A stretch of 64,000 nucleotides of DNA from positions 134,450,920-134,514,919 of the forward strand of contig OX235279.1 of assembly GCA_944472155.2 (NCBI GenBank), written 5' to 3'. The position numbers and the translations under genes are program-made. Each line of letters starts with the position of its first letter. Position 1 is the stretch's first letter. Below are positions 57,846 through 64,000 of this stretch, one piece after another. A model generated the notes under the pieces. The model searched no databases. It had not been told where the DNA came from and saw only the letters and a program-made list of their open reading frames with translations. The DNA is from Trichobilharzia szidati (taxonomy: Eukaryota; Platyhelminthes; Trematoda; Strigeidida; Schistosomatidae).

Positions 57846-58174
57846 TTTTCGAATTTCGTCTATGATTGGTGGCTTTGAGCAGTAGCCTCTACCTAAAGTG
57901 TGAAGACACGTGGACCAAAATTTTCGTGGGTGATAAATACGATGGGACGATTATGTTCGCGATCAAGCAGACCACGAATCTCCCCGCTTAACTATAGGAT
58001 GGGATGATTTTGACTCTCACAGACAATTCATGGTAAGTAGTTTTAGGTTAAACGGCCTTAGGAGATGAAGAACATGGACGGTTACACAGGATATTATGTA
58101 TGCGAATCCAAGTGTTTGTCTTAAAATCCTAAAATTACTTGTTTTACTTAAACCAGAAGCAATTCAAAACAAAA

Positions 58175-59982
58175 AATTACCCATTGGGATGTGAAAATAC
58201 GGATAGCTACCGCCGGCAATGCTCTGTGGTTTGTGAGTAGTGACTTGCTATGACACCTCAATCCAAATGAGACCCGACTAAATGGAGTATTATTCCCTCT
58301 AATGTTTAGGCGCTGGTGCTTGCGTGTCCAGTGCACACAGTCGAATACTTCGCTAGGTTGATCGGGAGCATCCATTCTTTGAATAAATCCAATAATTTGC
58401 TGAGATCCCCTTGAAACGTGAGCGTATCGTTGTTGCCATTCAGCTCTCCACAATTTTGAGTCATCTGCCTATAGGACCATTGGGGAATCCATAAGCACAG
58501 ATAACTCACTGACATACAAAATAAATTGGAGAGGTCCGAGTACCGTGCCTCATGGCACTCCCCTACGCACTGTTGTCCAGGAGGGGAGTTTCGAGTTGAT
58601 CCTGACCCTCATCCTCCTATCTATGAGGAATTCCCTAATCTAGTTTATTAAGCCGCCTTTGTGCCGAGACTTTCCAGTATCAAAAGTAGTCTTTTGTGGG
58701 GAACTTTATCGAGGTCTTTTCTGAAGTCTATGAAGACTCTGTCGACGGGTTTTCAGTTGTCCCTTGATTTAATCTAGCTTTCACTTGCAGAGAGAAGGTT
58801 TGAAAGGCATGAGAGGTTTCCTCTGGAACCATGCTGTGCTCTGGACAGCAATTTGTCGTTTTCCATATATGCTATGATAGCTTTCCTGATGATTCTTTCC
58901 AATGTCTTGATTTAGGTGCTGGTGAGACTAATAGGCCTGTAGTTTGGAGAGCATTAACTTGATTTTCCTTTGTGGATGGGGGTTACCATGGTGTCTTTCC
59001 AGTTGTGCGGTAACATTGCACTTAGGACAGATAGCTTGAAGATCATAGTCAGTGGGCCAGCCATGTGAGCTGATAGTTCCTTGAGAAGCCTTGTATGCAG
59101 ACTACCAGGACCCATAGACTCCCATACATCTAGTCTCTTTATCAGTTGAGCACAATATCTTGGTCGATGTCAACGGAGTCTGATCCTATAGAGAGTGACA
59201 ACTCCTGTGTAAACACTTGAGATAAGTAGTCTGCCATTGCTTCCGCCTTTCCTTGATCCTCTTCGATTGTGCCATTGTCGGCAGTCAGGTTTGGGACTCC
59301 ATTGGATGTCTTATTTCTGAAGTTCATGTGTGAGAAAATTTTCTTAGGTTGTACCGCTGCATTTTTATCCAGATGCATTTCGAAATTCATCTTTGATTGG
59401 CCTGTTTCTACAATAGCTTTGTCCCTGGCAACGCTGTACAGATTCCTGGTCATAGGAGTCTCAACTGTGGTAAACAGGTTTCATCATTTGTGTTTACGTC
59501 TGAGTAATTTAGTTTACTAACCTCTCTGTTTATCCAAGGTGAGCAGTGATTCCGATTCTTTGGGATAGACCAAGGAATGAAAGGTTCAGTTATCCCAGTA
59601 TAAAGTAGTTTAAACTGTTTCTATGAGGCTTCTACGTGGGACTCTGGGTTTATGTACTAGTTCGCTGAGTTAGCTACTGAGAAAATAACATTTACATCAG
59701 CTTTCAAAGTTTGGTCGAGCTGGGGTTTTGTTCCATGAGAATGCTGCCATCCAAATGAAAGTAAGGACCGTTTGATTGCTGCTTCTTAAAGAAGGAAGAT
59801 GTTGTATGGAATGATATGTTGGACTAGGTTTAGCAAAATGCTAGATTCCAATAGTTTATAATCACAGGAGTTCTCTGAAGATAGCATTGCAAGGCTTATC
59901 TAGTCAAGTGTTGGGGCATTGGAGTCGCCGACCACGAAACTTCGGCATTTCTATGACCAGAGGCATGTCTACTTGTTGCTCA
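58175..59982 (-). mobile_element. CR1-type RT copy (right arm)
   Basis: Mirror copy of 54657-56464 with the same frame breaks, including the stop codon in place of the motif C Tyr (58469-58471). Confidence 0.85.
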
Positions 59983-59983
59983 C

Positions 59984-61386
59984 TATCGCATTATCCAGTC
60001 TACCACAATCAGGAAAACCATTGGAGATATTAAGCAGCCAGCTTGTCTTACTCCCGTCTTCACTTCGAAGGATTCCGTAAGTTTCCGGTTGTGGATTACT
60101 TGGCATGCAGCATTATCGTACAACTGTTGGATGAGGTGTATATTTGTTGGCGGCAACTCGCAGTAGTGAAGTAGTTTCCAAACCACCTCTCGGTCGACGC
60201 TGTCGAAGGACTTTTCAAAGTCGATAAAGTTGAGGTAGAGAGCTGACTGCCCTGTTCAATGACGATCCGTAGTGTTGTGATTTGATCGACGCATGACTTG
60301 TTTCTCCTGAATCCAGCCTGTTCTGGTCGGAGTTTTCCATCCAGGGCGTGTTTGATACTCTCCAGGATGATGCGGCTTAGTATTTTGCTTGGGGTGGACA
60401 GGAGCATAGTACCACGCCAGTTCTTGCATTGACTTAAGTCTCCTTTCTTTTACGGTTCGAGTGAGTAGCCTGTGCTCCAATTCGCAGGTACCTTGCCCTC
60501 TTTCCACACCTTCTTCAGTAGTGGTGTCATCAAATCTACTGATGTCTCTGGGTCCATTTTCAGTGCTCCTGCTGGGATTCTGTATGGTCCAGCTGATTTT
60601 CCTGTTTTCAGCATCTTTATTTCCTTCAGGATTTCTGTTTTCGTCAGAGGGTTGATATCCACCGGTATTTCTGTTTCTGCTGTTGGTATTTGGCGCGTTG
60701 TAGGTGGCGGTCGGTTTAGAAGTCTTTAGAAGTATTCAGCCCAGTGTTTCCTTTGCTCCAACTCTTTGGTGATTGACTTTCCATTGTCATCCTTCACTAG
60801 CTGAATTTGTGTTGATCTCTTCCGCGATAGGAAACTGGTTGTTTGGCAGAGTGTTGCGAAGTCTTCTTTGCCTGCACTGTGGCTTGTTCTGCTTCACTTG
60901 CCATAGCTTCATAATATTGTCTTTGTCTTCCCTGGCACTTTCCTTTACTCTTTCGTTCAGTGTATTGTAGCTTGCATTCAACTCCTGTTTTTGTTGCTCG
61001 TCGACGCACTGGATAATCTTTTGTTTCACCACTATTCTCTCTTCTGTTAGTTTCCATGTGTTCGTAGTGAGTCACTGTTTATCCTGTCTCTTCTTTCTGC
61101 CTAGAACTTCCATGCAGGTTTGAATCCACACTGATTTCAGATTGTTCCAGTGCTTTTCAACGCTGGTCTCTTCGCTGGTGTTGATTTGTGTCTCCGCCTT
61201 TTTCGTTATGATTGCAGTGAAGGTGTTCTTTGTAGCCTGATCATTCAGTTTTGATTTGGTCTATCTGCAGCTCCTGTTTTCTTAGAAGTTTTCAATTTGA
61301 TTTGGAGTGTTCGTTGCACGAGATGATGGTCTGAGCCAACGTCTGCTCCTCTTCTTACTTTTGTGTCCAGTAAGTAGCGTTTGGAG
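59984..61386 (-). mobile_element. RTE-A copy without Merlin (right arm)
   Basis: Mirror of 52088-54655. GACAATAT occurs once (60914-60921) and the linker KVKESAREDKDN-IMKLWQVKQ reads through, giving the pre-insertion sequence. It ends at 61386, where the left arm still has RTE-A sequence, and is joined through two bases to the CR1 leader. Confidence 0.88.
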
Positions 61387-61388
61387 TT

Positions 61389-61732
61389 TGACGGTATTGA
61401 CGTTCGCGAATTGTACGGAGTATACTAACGCAAGATCTTATACCAACAACTTCTAGAGTGTTCGCTCTTCGAGTACCAAAGATAAAGCAAAAGACCAGAT
61501 TTAGTCGTCGAAAGTACGATATATATTTCGGGACTAAATCGTGAAGCGTATTGAGTGCTTAGCCAGCTATTGATCGTGCACGCACGTGACACGACGGAGT
61601 ACCAAATGGCGGGGATGCTTGACCGGAAGCCTTCAGTTAAACAAGTCGACTTAAACAGTGAGGGTCAGCATCCAATGTTGAGTGATGATTGCTGTGGTCA
61701 ATAATTTTGGGGAATTATTTACCGCTACAGGC
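61389..61732 (-). mobile_element. CR1 leader remnant (right arm)
   Basis: Mirror of 46316-46659. The CR1 body that follows in the left arm is missing here. Confidence 0.9.
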
Positions 61733-62488
61733 GTCTACACTTCCATAATATACGTGCTAGGTTTCGCTTTCGGACAAGTGGGACGAAGTTCTGGAAATTG
61801 ATGAACTGGGCCGTCCATGTTGCCTTGCGATACATTGATCTTTGGATCGTGCAGTATTATATTCTGATATGTGGTACATCCAGGAATAGAAATGCCATGT
61901 TCGATTCACGTTCTAAGGTGAATTTTTACTGATGGGTGTACTGCGTTGAGGGTTTTGAGGAGATACTCTGAATCAGCTTTCTTCATCCCAGCTTACAAAC
62001 CTATCTCTTATATAGGTGCAGTTTACTGATCAAAGGATGATCGAGGATGCTGTCTTTGAGACTCACCATGAAGCAGTCAGCTAGCAGTGTACCTAGAGGA
62101 GACCCCATAGCGAAACCATCTTTCTGTACATAGAATTGTTTATTGAATTTGAAGTGGATATTAAAGGTGCATCCGAACTTCTAGGATGTTGGATTTGGTG
62201 TAGTCACAGATGAAGCATATTGTCTCGGTCAGTGGGATGCTTGTGAGTAGATAGTTGATATCTATTGAATGCATTTTTCTTTCAGACACGTTGATATCTT
62301 TCACTGAATAGATGAAGTCGAACGTACAACTAAGGCTATACTTTTTCATTTGTCTCCTTACCGGTTTAAGGATATCTGCTAGTCACTTAGCGATCTGATG
62401 ATGTGGTGAGTTGATCATGTCTATGATAGGTCGAAGTGGAACATTCTTCTTATGCAATTATTTCAAACTGTTCTCTAATCCATACTCA
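61733..62488 (-). mobile_element. PLE RT fragment (right arm)
   Basis: Mirror of 45560-46315, with the same readable frame (62349-62161 minus, MKKYSLSCTFDFIYSVKDIN onward) and the same breaks. Confidence 0.85.
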
Positions 62489-64000
62489 ACAATTACATCC
62501 ACTGGATAGAAAGTTTTATACTCATACTGTGGTGAGAGCTGGCTGCTAGCCAAAGTTGGAGGACAGTGATTGACGTCAATGTTTATGTCCGCAATATTGG
62601 TGGTGAGAAAATGAGAACAAAGGCTTTGCGTAGGCGGGTACAGTTAGCTTATGGATGATCTGACACAGCCACAAAGAGATGCAAGGTTAACGTTCTGTGA
62701 GAAACAACCAATCAAAAGACTGTATTTTCTACTAACGATAATCTACAATGATGTACATTAAAATCTATAAATATGTGTTGATTTTCCTTAATAAACAATC
62801 TGTTGCCTGGCCCTTGTCTTCCGTTGTTACAATACTTTTATAGCATCATATCACCCACAATAATTGGCACCACCACTGCCTAAAGCTGTATTTTTGTATA
62901 GAGTAGGTATGAGTCGGGTTCACACTTGCACCTTTTGAAGAAAAATTATTTCTTCTTAATGAGAATGTAAAGTCAGATTATAATTAAATAGGGCGATTTA
63001 CGCAAGGTTGGCTGATTTTAAAGTAGTTCTCGAAATAGAACAACATTTAACCAGTCGTCATTATTCTAACTATGAACTACTGGTCTTCTGTCTATTAATG
63101 TTATTATAATAATAATAATTTTTATTTCTGGAACAGAAACCAGCCATTTTTACAGGCATGAACAAATGTTCGAATGGGAATTTTTCAAAAGTATTAATTT
63201 CAGAAGATGAGTATGTAATAATAAGTCCAGGAAACTCTGTATTTCATGAAGGATAGAATGCTTTGACAACAAGAAAAAATAAACGATTAAAACGGCTTAA
63301 ATAAATTGATTGATCGAAACGGAATAGACGGAGTAACATGTGACATAATCAATATCAGTAACCAATAACAAAACTTATCATTGTGTGTGAACTATTGAAA
63401 TATAATTATAATTTATGCGACATAATCCTCTATATTGACCGACTGATCGCTGTTGCCGTTCCAACTTATTGTTCATCAGTTTTCTTAAATACGACTATTC
63501 AGGTGATCGAATTTCTAGGTCATAAGTATGATTGTGTGAAACGTATTATACATACAGGATATACTATGAATGGAAGCCTTTTGAAAGACAATAACTAGTG
63601 TAAATTTGTTTTTATCTGCGAATATGAGGTTACGTATTATGTGGATAGCAGATCAACAGTGCGTTGAAGTGATTATTATTATTATTATTATTATTATATG
63701 ACCTGCAAACACCAAACCACTTTTCTTTAGACAGTTTCATTTTGCCTAGTTTGTTGTCAGCAAGCGTCTAAACACTCGATTAAACAGAATACAAGATAAT
63801 TATAAAGCTTTATTTGAGACAATATGTGAACACATGGTACAAAAATTTTCAGCGCATATAGTTCCAAGATACTTTTTTCTTCATATAGGATTTACATGTA
63901 AAGTAATAATCTAAAGTATACCTTCATTTCGTTAAAGAACTGCACAGCGTTTACTTAGAAGCAAGTTAAATCAGCGCGCAAGATCACATATTGATTATCT

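Larger units (their letters stand above)
56465..58174. other. palindrome spacer (1710 bp)
   Basis: Not self-complementary. It contains the end of the second CR1-type copy (to about 57004), a minus-strand CR1 leader (57005-57300), a minus-strand CR1-type linker fragment (about 57530-57845), and about 330 bp with nothing recognised. Homology between arms stops within the CR1-type RT at 56464 and, on the other side, at 58175, where the sequence becomes unrelated. Confidence 0.85.
58175..64000 (-). repeat. giant inverted repeat, right arm (to window end)
   Basis: Reverse complement of the left arm. Contents in order: CR1-type RT (58175-59982), RTE-A (59984-61386) with the empty Merlin site at 60914-60921, a two-base junction (61387-61388), CR1 leader (61389-61732), PLE fragment (61733-62488), and unassigned sequence to the edge. 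The outer limit lies beyond 64000. Confidence 0.97.

Overview
The window reads as a repeat-rich stretch of a flatworm genome, most likely a schistosome or close trematode relative. The basis is one split metazoan gene with a 42-bp intron next to introns of several kb, embedded in Penelope-like (PLE), RTE-clade and CR1-clade retroelements, tRNA-headed SINEs and a Merlin-type DNA transposon. This combination is known from Schistosoma. The species itself is inference.

Layout. 1-19.4 kb: mostly retroelement debris. It holds a minus-strand PLE (1.65-3.48 kb), a full-length but broken RTE copy with a tRNA-like head and target-site duplications (5.09-8.13 kb, family called RTE-A here), a PLE 3' end, about 4.8 kb with nothing recognised (9.06-13.85 kb), and two copies of a second RTE family (RTE-B, 13.85-17.4 kb).

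19.5-40.6 kb: one complete host gene on the plus strand. Seven coding exons join in frame to a 378-residue ethanolaminephosphotransferase (EPT1/SELENOI type) carrying the complete CDP-alcohol phosphotransferase motif. Its introns of 2-10 kb are filled with RTE-A, RTE-B, PLE and SINE insertions, plus a perfect 122-bp palindrome. Several insertions keep clear target-site duplications.

44.0-64.0 kb: a very large inverted repeat. The left arm is 44045-56464 and the right arm 58175-64000 (it runs off the window), around a 1710-bp spacer. The arms look almost identical where compared, but differ by two large events. The left arm alone has a 1157-bp Merlin transposon with an 8-bp target duplication, and the right arm shows the empty site. 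The left arm also has 5428 bp, carrying nearly all of a near-intact CR1 element (ORF1 and ORF2), that are missing from the right arm.

How the parts relate: the only host function seen is the last step of phosphatidylethanolamine synthesis. Everything else is mobile DNA at different stages of decay. The most interesting pieces are the arm-polymorphic Merlin element with a 28-bp intron that restores its transposase frame, and a SINE whose head and tail both match the ends of the full-length RTE-A element, suggesting a non-autonomous partner.
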